From positions 1 to 64,000 of the forward strand of contig JAEYNP010000113.1 of NCBI GenBank assembly GCA_023412495.1: a stretch of DNA of 64,000 nt. Reading direction: 5' to 3'. The DNA is from Pseudomonadota bacterium. GTDB taxonomy: Bacteria > Desulfobacterota > Desulfobulbia > Desulfobulbales > Desulfocapsaceae. Shown one piece after another: positions 57,227-64,000 of this stretch; the first letter of the stretch is position 1; each line of letters opens with the position of its first letter. Made by a program: the position numbers and the translations under genes. The notes below the pieces were generated by a model. That model saw only the letters and a list, made by a program, of their open reading frames with translations, was not told the DNA's origin and searched no databases.

Positions 57227-59113
57227 TCAGTGCATGGCGAGAAGTTTCGCCTTGATGTCCTCGACGGCCAGCCCCTGATGCGGCAGCTGCTCGGCGATGC
57301 CGCCGTGGCCGATCCTGCTCGTTCCCATGTAACCGTAGCGGGGAGTGAGCCCCCTTTCCAGCAACCAGGTGCCATACCGCACACCCAGTCCGGTCTTGGT
57401 ATTCTGGCTTTCCACCACCAGCACGAAAGGGCTCCGGCCGACCCTGGACAGCATCTCCTCGTCGATCATATTCAGGGTCGGCTTGTTGATCAGCCCAACC
57501 CTCAGGCCCCGGGCCCGCAGCTGTTCCACCGCATCGAGGCAGCGATAGAGCATCTCGCCGTAGGTGACGATATAGCCGTCATCACCCTCGCGGATGATCT
57601 CATCCTTGCCCGGCGTAAAGGTATAGCCGGTCTCGAAGAATTTTCTGCCCTGTTCATCGAGAATAAAAGGGGTCGCCGAGCGGGTGGAGAAGATGAAACG
57701 GAGACCTGGATCGTTAAAAACCTCTTTCATGATCGCCCTGAGTTGCAGGACATCCGCCGGGAAATAAAGCCGGGTGAGATCCCCTTCGGCCACCGCATTG
57801 TCGGCAAAGAAATTATTGATCCCGAAATGGCAGGTATTGTCGGCCATATCGTCGATGCCGGCGTGGGAGAAGTGGGCCAGGACATTGGCATTATTGAGCC
57901 TGGCCATGGTAATTTCGGAGATGACCATCTCGAGGAAGGCGGAAAAGGTGCCGAAAATGCCCTGCCTGCCGGGCTCGGAACCGAAACCGGCGGCAACCGA
58001 GTAGTTATTGCGCTCCATGATCCCGCCGCGGACATAGATCTCGGGATGCTTTTTGCCGATGTGGTGCAGTCCGCAGGATCCCTCGAGATCGGAATCGACG
58101 ACCAGCACCCTGGCCGCGGGATTTTCCATGGTCTCTACGATTTCGCAGACCACCTTGCCGAAGTCGTCGCGGACCTTGCCCATCTCCGGGGTGCTGCCCA
58201 GGTAGGTGGTTTTGGTCTTCTCCACCGGAAAATTTTTCAGCATCTCGGCCGCCTCGGTCAGGCCCCTTGCCTGCAGGTACTCGACGGCGAGGTTGACGGC
58301 AATGACGTCATGCCCCTTGGGCGAGCCTTCGATACCGGGGACGCCGACCGCCATCAGGCGTCTGTTAACCAGGGCTGCCGGGCCGTCGGCGAGGAAGGCG
58401 TTGCGGATCCGGCCGTACAACTCGTCGATATCCTCGCCGTTGCCGATGTTGGTCGGGATGCCCTGGCCGGAAAGCGTTTTGGAGACGCAAAAGCCTTTCA
58501 TATAGTCGGTGGGATGGCCGGCGATGGTGACATTGTTGTCGTCGACGATCACCTTGACCTTCAGTTTTCTGGCCACCGCATAGCGGGCCGCCTCGGCGTT
58601 GTCCCCCTCCATCTGGGAACCGTCGCTGCCGAACATGACCACGGTCTTGGCGGGGTCCGCCTCGGCCACGCCGTTGACATAACTCCACAGATGGCCGAGT
58701 CGGCCGGACGAAAAGAATATGCCGTTTTTCTCGTCCCGTTCGGGATGACCGTACAGGCCCTTGTCATACTCTCGGTAATGGAGCAGCCATTCCGGCGTCT
58801 GGTAGCCGTTCAGTACCGCCATGGCATACTGGATCGCCACCCGGTGGCCCGCCTCATCGAAGAACACAGGATGGATGGCAGTCGAACCTTTCATGAAGCC
58901 GTCGACGATCAACACCTCCGGAACGATATCGTAAGCCCCCCCGGTATGGCCGCCCAGCCCTTTGACATTGGCCAGAGCCGTGAAAAACACGATGCTGTCG
59001 CGGACCAGCCGGATATTGTCGGCGAGCGTCCGGCGCTGCGCGTCGCTGAGTCTCTCCTGTTGCAGGTTGAAAGTCAGCGGAGTGTATTTGCTGAGATCTA
59101 TGGGAAATTTCAT
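57227..59113 (-). CDS. tkt: Transketolase
   Basis: 628-residue thiamine diphosphate enzyme of a divergent transketolase-like type. The cofactor motif is GSDGSQMEGDNAEAARYA, with GDG replaced by GSDG and a distal Asn-containing part VDDNNVTIAG. GLGGHTGGAYD at the start corresponds to the conserved His region of transketolases. The pyrimidine-binding half has ERNNYSVAAGFG with the catalytic Glu. C-terminal fold: VVESQNTKTGLG. It moves two-carbon units between sugar phosphates; the substrate range of this subgroup is less certain. The ribosome site is tgaggtatta. Single gene, convergent with nothing. Confidence 0.87.
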   Translation of the reverse strand: MKFPIDLSKYTPLTFNLQQERLSDAQRRTLADNIRLVRDSIVFFTALANVKGLGGHTGGAYDIVPEVLIVDGFMKGSTAIHPVFFDEAGHRVAIQYAMAVLNGYQTPEWLLHYREYDKGLYGHPERDEKNGIFFSSGRLGHLWSYVNGVAEADPAKTVVMFGSDGSQMEGDNAEAARYAVARKLKVKVIVDDNNVTIAGHPTDYMKGFCVSKTLSGQGIPTNIGNGEDIDELYGRIRNAFLADGPAALVNRRLMAVGVPGIEGSPKGHDVIAVNLAVEYLQARGLTEAAEMLKNFPVEKTKTTYLGSTPEMGKVRDDFGKVVCEIVETMENPAARVLVVDSDLEGSCGLHHIGKKHPEIYVRGGIMERNNYSVAAGFGSEPGRQGIFGTFSAFLEMVISEITMARLNNANVLAHFSHAGIDDMADNTCHFGINNFFADNAVAEGDLTRLYFPADVLQLRAIMKEVFNDPGLRFIFSTRSATPFILDEQGRKFFETGYTFTPGKDEIIREGDDGYIVTYGEMLYRCLDAVEQLRARGLRVGLINKPTLNMIDEEMLSRVGRSPFVLVVESQNTKTGLGVRYGTWLLERGLTPRYGYMGTSRIGHGGIAEQLPHQGLAVEDIKAKLLAMH

Positions 59114-59237
59114 TAATACCTCAATATAGGTGTGGATTAATCGCTAAGTTTTAATACTCTGCCTATTTTAACGCTAAAATCCTATTTTCCAAAAATTCTT
59201 ATTAAAAATATTTCAATAAGGCAACTTGAGCCTTCTT

Positions 59238-60554
59238 TTATTTCCTCGCTTGGGGCAGCACGAGGTTGAGGAGCAGCCCCAGGATCCCCGCCAAGCCGAT
59301 CTTTTCGATGGCGAAAGATCCGGCGGAGAATTTCATGCCGCCGATACCGCACACCAGGATCACCGATACGATAATGAGATTCCTGGGCGCCATCAGGTCC
59401 TGCCCGGATTTGACAAGGGTATTGATGCCAACCACAGTTATCATGCCAAAGAGAAGAATCATGATGCCGCCCATGACCGGAGTCGGAATGGTGGCCAGCA
59501 CGGCCCCGATCTTACCGACAAAGGAGAGCAGTATCGCGGCGATCGCCGCCCAGGTCATGATTGCCGGATTAAAGGCCTTGGTCAGAGCGACGGCCCCGCT
59601 CACCTCCGAATAGGTGGTATTGGGCGGTCCGCCGAGCAGGGAAGCGACCGAGGTGGCGATACCGTCGCCCAGGAGGGTCTTATCAATGCCGGGATCGTCG
59701 ACATAATCCTTGCCGGTGATAGAGCCGATAGCGAGAACATCGCCGAAGTGCTCGATGGCAGGGGCAATGGCGACTGGAACAATAAACAGGATCGCCTCCC
59801 ATTTCCATTCCGGGAAAGTGAAGGCCGGCATGGCCAGCCAGGCCCTTTCTACGACCGGAGCGAAGACAACGAGAGCCTGTCCGGTAAAATTCTTGAGAGA
59901 CCCGGGATCGAATCCCGCTTGTACCGACGCAGTAAAACCAATCAGGTCGAGCACCAGGGAAGTCGCATAACCGGCCGCAATGCCGCAAAGTATGGGCAGC
60001 AACCGCAGCCAGCCCCTTCCTAGCAGGGCGACCAGGGCGGTGGTGGCCAGGGAGACCCCGGCCACGATCATGGCCGTCTTTTCCGGCACCAGCCAGGCGG
60101 AGCCATCCCCCGTCCGCCCCATGGCCATATGGACGGCAACCGGGGCCAGCACCAGACCAATCACCATGATCACCGGTCCGGTGACTATGGGCGGCAACAG
60201 CCTGTGCATGATCTGCGCCCCGAAGAAGCGGATGGCCAGGCTCAGAAGGATATACACAAGGCCGGCCGCGGTCAGGCCGCAAAGGGTGGAGGGAATCCCC
60301 CAGGTCTGCACGCCGTAGATGATCGGGGCGATGAAGGCGAAGGAAGAAGCCAGAAAGACCGGAACCTTGCCCTTAGTGATGACCTGGAAAATAAGGGTGC
60401 CGGCGCCAGCGGTGAAAAGGGCGACATTGGGATCGAGTCCGGTCAACAGAGGAACCAGAACAAGGGCACCGAAGGCCACAAAAAGCATCTGCGCTCCTAG
60501 CAGACTGTCCGCGAGGCGGAATCGGTAATCGGAATTCGGTGTCGCTTCGGGCAT
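59238..60554 (-). CDS. uraA: Uracil permease (NCS2 family)
   Basis: 438-residue membrane transporter with about 14 helices. Motifs: GAQMLFVAFGALVLVPLL near the start, FIAPIIYG for the TM3 half-helix, AIEHFGDVLAIGSITG (the conserved family signature with the proton-linked Glu) and GGPPNTTYSEVSGAVALT. It imports uracil with protons. Start at 60554 (MPEATPNSDYRF) with aaggaaag before it. It is downstream of upp on the same strand, so the two form an uptake and salvage pair. Confidence 0.93.
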   Translation of the reverse strand: MPEATPNSDYRFRLADSLLGAQMLFVAFGALVLVPLLTGLDPNVALFTAGAGTLIFQVITKGKVPVFLASSFAFIAPIIYGVQTWGIPSTLCGLTAAGLVYILLSLAIRFFGAQIMHRLLPPIVTGPVIMVIGLVLAPVAVHMAMGRTGDGSAWLVPEKTAMIVAGVSLATTALVALLGRGWLRLLPILCGIAAGYATSLVLDLIGFTASVQAGFDPGSLKNFTGQALVVFAPVVERAWLAMPAFTFPEWKWEAILFIVPVAIAPAIEHFGDVLAIGSITGKDYVDDPGIDKTLLGDGIATSVASLLGGPPNTTYSEVSGAVALTKAFNPAIMTWAAIAAILLSFVGKIGAVLATIPTPVMGGIMILLFGMITVVGINTLVKSGQDLMAPRNLIIVSVILVCGIGGMKFSAGSFAIEKIGLAGILGLLLNLVLPQARK

Positions 60555-60617
60555 TGGAAAACTTTCCTTAACATTATGTATTGCTGGATTGCGCATGACT
60601 ATTGATACCTGATGAGC

Positions 60618-60637
60618 GTTTTGAGGAGCATCAAAAC
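60618..60637 (-). terminator. Hairpin between upp and uraA
   Basis: Stem gttttga / tcaaaac, six-base loop, in the 100-bp gap. No T-run on the minus strand; it may weaken readthrough from upp into uraA. Confidence 0.25.
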
Positions 60638-60654
60638 AAAAAATGGTTGGGTGC

Positions 60655-61281
60655 CTATTTGGTTCCGAAGATCTTATCGCCGGCATCGCCCAGCCCCGGC
60701 AGGATGTAGCCGTACTCGTTCAAGCCGTTGTCCACTGCGGCGACATAAATGTCCACATCGGGATGGGCTTCGGTAACCCTTTTGATGCCCTCGGGAGCGG
60801 CAACGAGAAAGAGGCCCTTGATAGTCAAGCATCCGGCCTTCTTCAAGGTCTCTATAGTGGCCAGCAGGGTGCCGCCGGTAGCCAGCATGGGATCGAGAAT
60901 GAGGGCGACCCTCTCCTCGATGTCCTTGGCGGTCTTGACGTAGTATTCCACGGGTTGCAGCGTCGCCTCGTTGCGGTAGAACCCGACGACACTGACCTTG
61001 GCCGAGGGGATGAGATCGATGACGCCGTTCATCATCCCCAGCCCGGCCCGCAGAATGGGTACGATGGTGATCTTTTTGCCTTTTAATTCATCCACTTCCA
61101 CAGGACCCGCCCAGCCCTGGACGGTTTTTTTCCGGGTAGGGAGGTCTTTGGACGCCTCATACGTCAAAAGGCGGGCAACCTCGGAAGCCAAGTCACGGAA
61201 ATCCTTGGTCGAAATATCATGCTGCCGCATGAGTCCGAGTTTGTGTTTGATGAGCGGATGATCGGCGATATGGACAGCCAT
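60655..61281 (-). CDS. upp: Uracil phosphoribosyltransferase
   Basis: 208 residues converting uracil and PRPP to UMP. The PRPP motif is [13 protein letters not shown] (about 128-140), ILRAGLGM is the pyrophosphate loop, and the uracil-binding C-terminus has [19 protein letters not shown]. Length and sequence are standard. It precedes uraA, so imported uracil is trapped as UMP. Confidence 0.96.
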   Translation of the reverse strand: MAVHIADHPLIKHKLGLMRQHDISTKDFRDLASEVARLLTYEASKDLPTRKKTVQGWAGPVEVDELKGKKITIVPILRAGLGMMNGVIDLIPSAKVSVVGFYRNEATLQPVEYYVKTAKDIEERVALILDPMLATGGTLLATIETLKKAGCLTIKGLFLVAAPEGIKRVTEAHPDVDIYVAAVDNGLNEYGYILPGLGDAGDKIFGTK

Positions 61282-61344
61282 AATTGCCTCCTCAGGAGAG
61301 TCGATAGTTGGTTCGAAAGGAAAAACTTATAGTTATCTATAACT

Positions 61345-61450
61345 AACCCAGCTGAGCTGGATAAGTGCCTTCACGAAATAGGCTATGCCAAAGGTGGAGA
61401 TTTCTTTTCTTCCACACCCTTGTGAAAACTGTCTTCCCCCCCTGAAGTCG
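61345..61450. repeat. Palindromic intergenic repeat, degraded copy 3
   Basis: ggataagtgccttcacgaaata (in two parts: ggataagtgcc, ttcacgaaata) matches copy 2 closely, and a later ttcttccacacccttgtgaaaac is a worn version of its second hairpin. Located upstream of upp. Confidence 0.5.
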
Positions 61451-61831
61451 CGCAACTCATCCTTTTAAAAAATCCTGCTGAAAAATGCTATGTATTTTCC
61501 CCTGCCATCCACCTGCTATCGGCATAGGTCAGGCTCGCATTTCCTGAAAATTTCACATGCCATTCCGAAAGGATAAAGGAGCATGGACGCACCTGAATCT
61601 CGAAGCCGATCCGGCGACGAACAGACACGATCGGACCAACGTACGTTCGGACCGATCCGGAAAGACAGATGAAACTTCAAATTTCAATTGTCTCTCAAGA
61701 ATTTTGCATTCATAATAATGAAAATAAATATAAATTGCATTGATCAGACAACCTCGCGCATGCTACTATAGGAGATGGTCACAGTCTGAAAATTTGAGGA
61801 GTTACGATAAGACCTACAACGGGGAGGACGC
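61451..61831. other. Intergenic region between upp repeat and CBS gene
   Basis: No gene seen. AT-rich around 61680-61740, possibly containing the promoter of the CBS gene; no boxes assigned. Confidence 0.4.
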
Positions 61832-62299
61832 ATGAAAGTCAAAGACATTATGGAACCGATCACGAGCTGGCTGACCCCGGAAATGTCCCTGCGTAAAGCC
61901 GTGCAGGTTATGCGCTCGACCAAACGGGGACACGGTCTGTCGGTGAACGGCATCGTCGTTCTCGATGACGCCATGAATCTCGCCGGCATTGTATCGACCA
62001 AGGACATTCTCCGGATAATCATTCCGGAACATGTTTTTTTTGAAGTACCCCATTCCGATGTTTCCTGGGATACCATTCGCAGGGAGAAATCCGCTATCGC
62101 CGAAACAACGCCGGTCAGCAAGATCATGACGGAGGATGTAAGGGTCATCTCCGCCGAGGAGACGTTGCTGCGCTGCGCGGATATCTTCCTCATGGAGCAG
62201 GTTCGAAGGCTTCCGGTCGTCCGGTCGGACGGCAAGGTAGTGGGCGTGGTCTACCTGCGCGACGTCTACAATGCCCTGACCAGGCTGCTGCTGGATTAA
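61832..62299 (+). CDS. Tandem CBS-domain protein
   Basis: 155-residue soluble protein made of one CBS pair: CBS1 (about 8-70; GIVVLDDAMNLAGIVSTKDI) and CBS2 (about 92-152; RRLPVVRSDGKVVGVVYLRD). Such pairs bind adenine nucleotides such as AMP, ATP or SAM and regulate partner proteins. There is no fused catalytic domain. A ggggaggac site precedes the ATG. It is convergent with the cupin gene 16 bp away, so no operon partner reveals its target. Confidence 0.92.
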   Translation: MKVKDIMEPITSWLTPEMSLRKAVQVMRSTKRGHGLSVNGIVVLDDAMNLAGIVSTKDILRIIIPEHVFFEVPHSDVSWDTIRREKSAIAETTPVSKIMTEDVRVISAEETLLRCADIFLMEQVRRLPVVRSDGKVVGVVYLRDVYNALTRLLLD

Positions 62300-62315
62300 C
62301 AGCTTGCGCGCTCGG

Positions 62316-62666
62316 CTAAAACTCGATTTCTTCATCCTGGATGGCCGGCATATAATCCTTGCGCACCGGGGCGAAGACTTCTATGGCTACCGAATCCTCG
62401 AGAATCTCAGCCCCGTGCTTGACCCCCCCACCGATGCACCAGCTGTCGCCGGGCAATACCTCATGGGGGACGTCACCGATGGTGAGGCGGATTCTGCCAC
62501 TCACCAGGTATCCTGTCTGTTCGTGGGGGTGGGCATGCAAGGGCAGGATAACTCCCTGATAGAGCCTGAATTCAACCATCAGGGTCTTCTCCCCGTAGAC
62601 CAGCGTTTTTTGCTCGATCCCCGCCATTGCCCTTTTATAACCGACTTCACTCTTCTTCTCAAACAT
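62316..62666 (-). CDS. Cupin-domain protein
   Basis: 116 residues forming a single small beta-barrel. Motif 1 is LPLHAHPHEQTGYLVSG with two His and a Gln/Glu-like position; motif 2 is PGDSWCIGGGVKHGA with a His. Together these give a typical metal site. Function is unknown: such proteins range from dioxygenases to sugar isomerases and pure binders. The ribosome site is aggtgcggag. Confidence 0.85.
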   Translation of the reverse strand: MFEKKSEVGYKRAMAGIEQKTLVYGEKTLMVEFRLYQGVILPLHAHPHEQTGYLVSGRIRLTIGDVPHEVLPGDSWCIGGGVKHGAEILEDSVAIEVFAPVRKDYMPAIQDEEIEF

Positions 62667-62823
62667 CTCCGCACCTCATCCCGTCACCTGTTTTCGTCAA
62701 AGTCCGTTCTCGGGGCACAGCCGATACAACCAATCTTAATGCGTTTTTGTCATGATGAAACCTATAAAAACTTCTTTCGCCAAATCTAAAGCAAAGGGGT
62801 CTTCGGCACCCAAAGAATAAAGA

Positions 62824-62860
62824 AAGGGGAACCCGCTGCCATGGCAACGACGTTCCCCTT
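62824..62860 (-). terminator. Terminator of the glycine-zipper gene
   Basis: aaggggaac (62824-62832) pairs with gttcccctt (62852-62860); on the minus strand it is followed by tctttattcttt. Confidence 0.65.
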
Positions 62861-62891
62861 GGAAGAACGACCCCTTGCTTGATAATCGATC

Positions 62892-63455
62892 TTACCACCT
62901 GCGGTGGTGCCGATGACGGTCTCGCCGATCATGACCGTCCCAGCGATGGTCCCGCCAGTGCTTATCCCGCCAATGTTTATTGTGCCAATGACGGTCATTG
63001 CCGCGCCAGTGACGGCGATCGTCCCAATGACGATAATTCCACCTGTCCCTCTCGAAGCATACGGTTTTGATCACATCTCGGCACCGGCCGTACCGGCACT
63101 CGAAGGTGACGACATTTTGGCAAAAAGGTCTGTGGTAATACCTGGAGCCGTAACCACCTGAAGCGAGAACGATATCCGATGGCGGCGGAGGCGGCGGGAA
63201 TACCGCCGGCTGGGTTGAGACATACCCCCTGTCGTCTTGTTTATCCATCTCATTGCCGACCATATAGCCCACCATGCCTCCCACCGCAGCACCGATCAAG
63301 GTCCCCTCGGTATCGCGGCCGATGGCTTGACCCGCCAGAGCCCCGCCGCCAGCCCCAACCAGCAGGCCATTGATGCCCTGATCCCGTGCCTCTGCCTGGA
63401 CCGCCATTGATGCCGCCAAAATTATTGCCACGATACCCGATCTGACCGTCTTCAT
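62892..63455 (-). CDS. Glycine-zipper envelope protein with His/Arg/Trp-rich tail
   Basis: 187 residues. A signal peptide (MKTVRSGIVAIILAASMAVQAEA) leads to a glycine-zipper segment (about 27-65: GLLVGAGGGALAGQAIG and GTLIGAAVGGMVGYMVG), typical of the 17-kDa antigen/OmpA-like anchor. A Pro run (PPPPPP) and a Cys-containing part (CQNVVTFECRYGRC) follow. The last 50 or so residues are almost only His, Arg, Trp, Asp and Lys (NKHWRDKHWRD, RHRHHRRW). It is probably envelope located; the tail could bind metal or nucleic acid, but this is inference. Start at 63455 with aaaggaggaac upstream. Confidence 0.75.
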   Translation of the reverse strand: MKTVRSGIVAIILAASMAVQAEARDQGINGLLVGAGGGALAGQAIGRDTEGTLIGAAVGGMVGYMVGNEMDKQDDRGYVSTQPAVFPPPPPPSDIVLASGGYGSRYYHRPFCQNVVTFECRYGRCRDVIKTVCFERDRWNYRHWDDRRHWRGNDRHWHNKHWRDKHWRDHRWDGHDRRDRHRHHRRW

Positions 63456-63888
63456 TGCATGTTCCTCCTTTGCCAGGCTAGCCAAAACTCCTGATGACCA
63501 CGACTCGTGAAGAGATTTTTCTTTTTCACCCTTCATTTATAAGCCCGATAACCCGCATATCCTAGGGGACATCTGGAGGAATCGGAGGGCAGGTGGCCTT
63601 ATATCTTGGCCATGTCGGGTCCCATGTCGGGTAGAAAATCTGCAGTATTACACAAAAAATAGCGTTACGGCGCAAGGCCGTCGACAAACACCCCCGCAAA
63701 CACCCCCCCATCCGTCATGCCATATGGGAAATATAATGTTCGCGTCAGTGCCTGTCTCGCCGATCCGGTCGAGATGCTTATAGGGAGGACTTCCTGATGG
63801 AAATAACGGACAAGAACACTCTGAAAGATTCTTTACCAGAACAGAGAGAATTTGAACCTTCCTGTCAAGAATAAAGATTTGACCCCCA
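63456..63888. other. 433-bp intergenic region with a possible micro-gene
   Basis: Mostly featureless. A 25-codon frame at 63797-63874 (MEITDKNTLKDSLPEQREFE and on) has agggaggac before its ATG and could be a micro-protein or a decayed gene start. A tandem catgtcgggt word occurs near 63610-63630. Confidence 0.35.
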
Positions 63889-64000
63889 TCATTTGAGGGA
63901 GCGGGGCCGGGTGAGCAGCGGGACGAGTTCGACGGCGAGAATGCTCGTTAGGATGAGCAGCGCCCCCGAGAGGCGCAGCAGACTCAGCCGCTCGCCCAGA
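63889..64000 (-). CDS. EamA-family (DMT) transporter, C-terminal end only
   Basis: Minus-strand frame entering from the right edge. The visible 36 residues read LGERLSLLRLSGALLILTSI and then LAVELVPLL. This is the last helix and its leading LGE-x-L-x-x-x-Q/R-x-x-GA motif, standard for the EamA drug/metabolite exporters. The stop is at 63889-63891. The rest lies outside the window. Confidence 0.8.
   Translation of the reverse strand, partial: LGERLSLLRLSGALLILTSILAVELVPLLTRPRSLK

Noticed and set aside
57230..59116. A 628-codon open frame on the plus strand, exactly antisense to transketolase
   Set aside because: It mirrors the transketolase codons, lacks any family motif, and arises from high GC at third positions.

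Overview
The window looks like chromosomal DNA of an anaerobic or metabolically versatile Gram-negative bacterium of the Desulfobacterota type (Desulfobulbales-like or Desulfuromonadales-like). This placement is inferred from the gene mix, not from a marker gene. The clues are a tungsten-type aldehyde:ferredoxin oxidoreductase with a polyferredoxin partner, a citramalate synthase, a TRAP 2-oxoacid-type transporter, very many two-component and chemosensory proteins, PilZ and GGDEF proteins, and moderately high GC with strong Shine-Dalgarno sequences.

Region 1 (1-14.6 kb) is a signalling island. It holds four sensor histidine kinases (two of them hybrids with receiver domains), a haem-motif GGDEF protein, an intact chemoreceptor and a frameshifted PilZ gene. 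It is also the decayed part of the window. A NIT-type chemoreceptor pseudogene is fused at its 3' end to an antisense fragment of a group II intron reverse transcriptase, followed by a serine resolvase fragment. A chromate-transporter remnant lies further on.

Region 2 (14.6-23.6 kb) has tRNA-Pro and tRNA-Asn genes, each followed by a terminator. Next come an SDR oxidoreductase, a long-chain acyl-CoA synthetase, and an overlapping pair made of an acyltransferase fused to a nucleophile-less alpha/beta hydrolase plus a separate hydrolase. An ornithine cyclodeaminase (TIGR00300 family) and arginase operon follows, predicted to turn arginine into proline.

Region 3 (23.7-35.4 kb) is central metabolism and uptake: a TRAP transporter (dctP, then dctQM) with an FCD-type GntR regulator and two matching operators, a small cysteine-rich protein, citramalate synthase, a LapA-like protein, malate dehydrogenase, the AOR/ferredoxin pair and a PilZ-like protein. 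A 70-bp repeat flanks dctQM.

Region 4 (35.5-46.4 kb) is transport: a BMP-family nucleoside ABC transporter operon with an embedded xanthine-guanine phosphoribosyltransferase, a polar amino acid ABC operon, then a PfkB sugar or nucleoside kinase, a DUF2293 protein and a LysE exporter.

Region 5 (46.4-57.1 kb) is one long minus-strand chemosensory cluster of the PilJ/ChpA type. In transcription order it encodes a PilJ-like receptor, a Leu/Ile/Val-binding-type periplasmic protein, a tandem-receiver protein with a PATAN-like domain and zinc ribbon, CheW, a CheA hybrid with two HPt domains, a second CheW-like protein and a lone receiver. No methylation genes (cheR, cheB) are present in the window.

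Region 6 (57.2-64 kb) has a transketolase, the uracil permease and uracil phosphoribosyltransferase pair, a CBS protein, a cupin, a glycine-zipper protein with a His/Arg/Trp-rich tail, and the C-terminus of an EamA transporter at the right edge. Palindromic intergenic repeats recur near 34.4, 54.8 and 61.4 kb.
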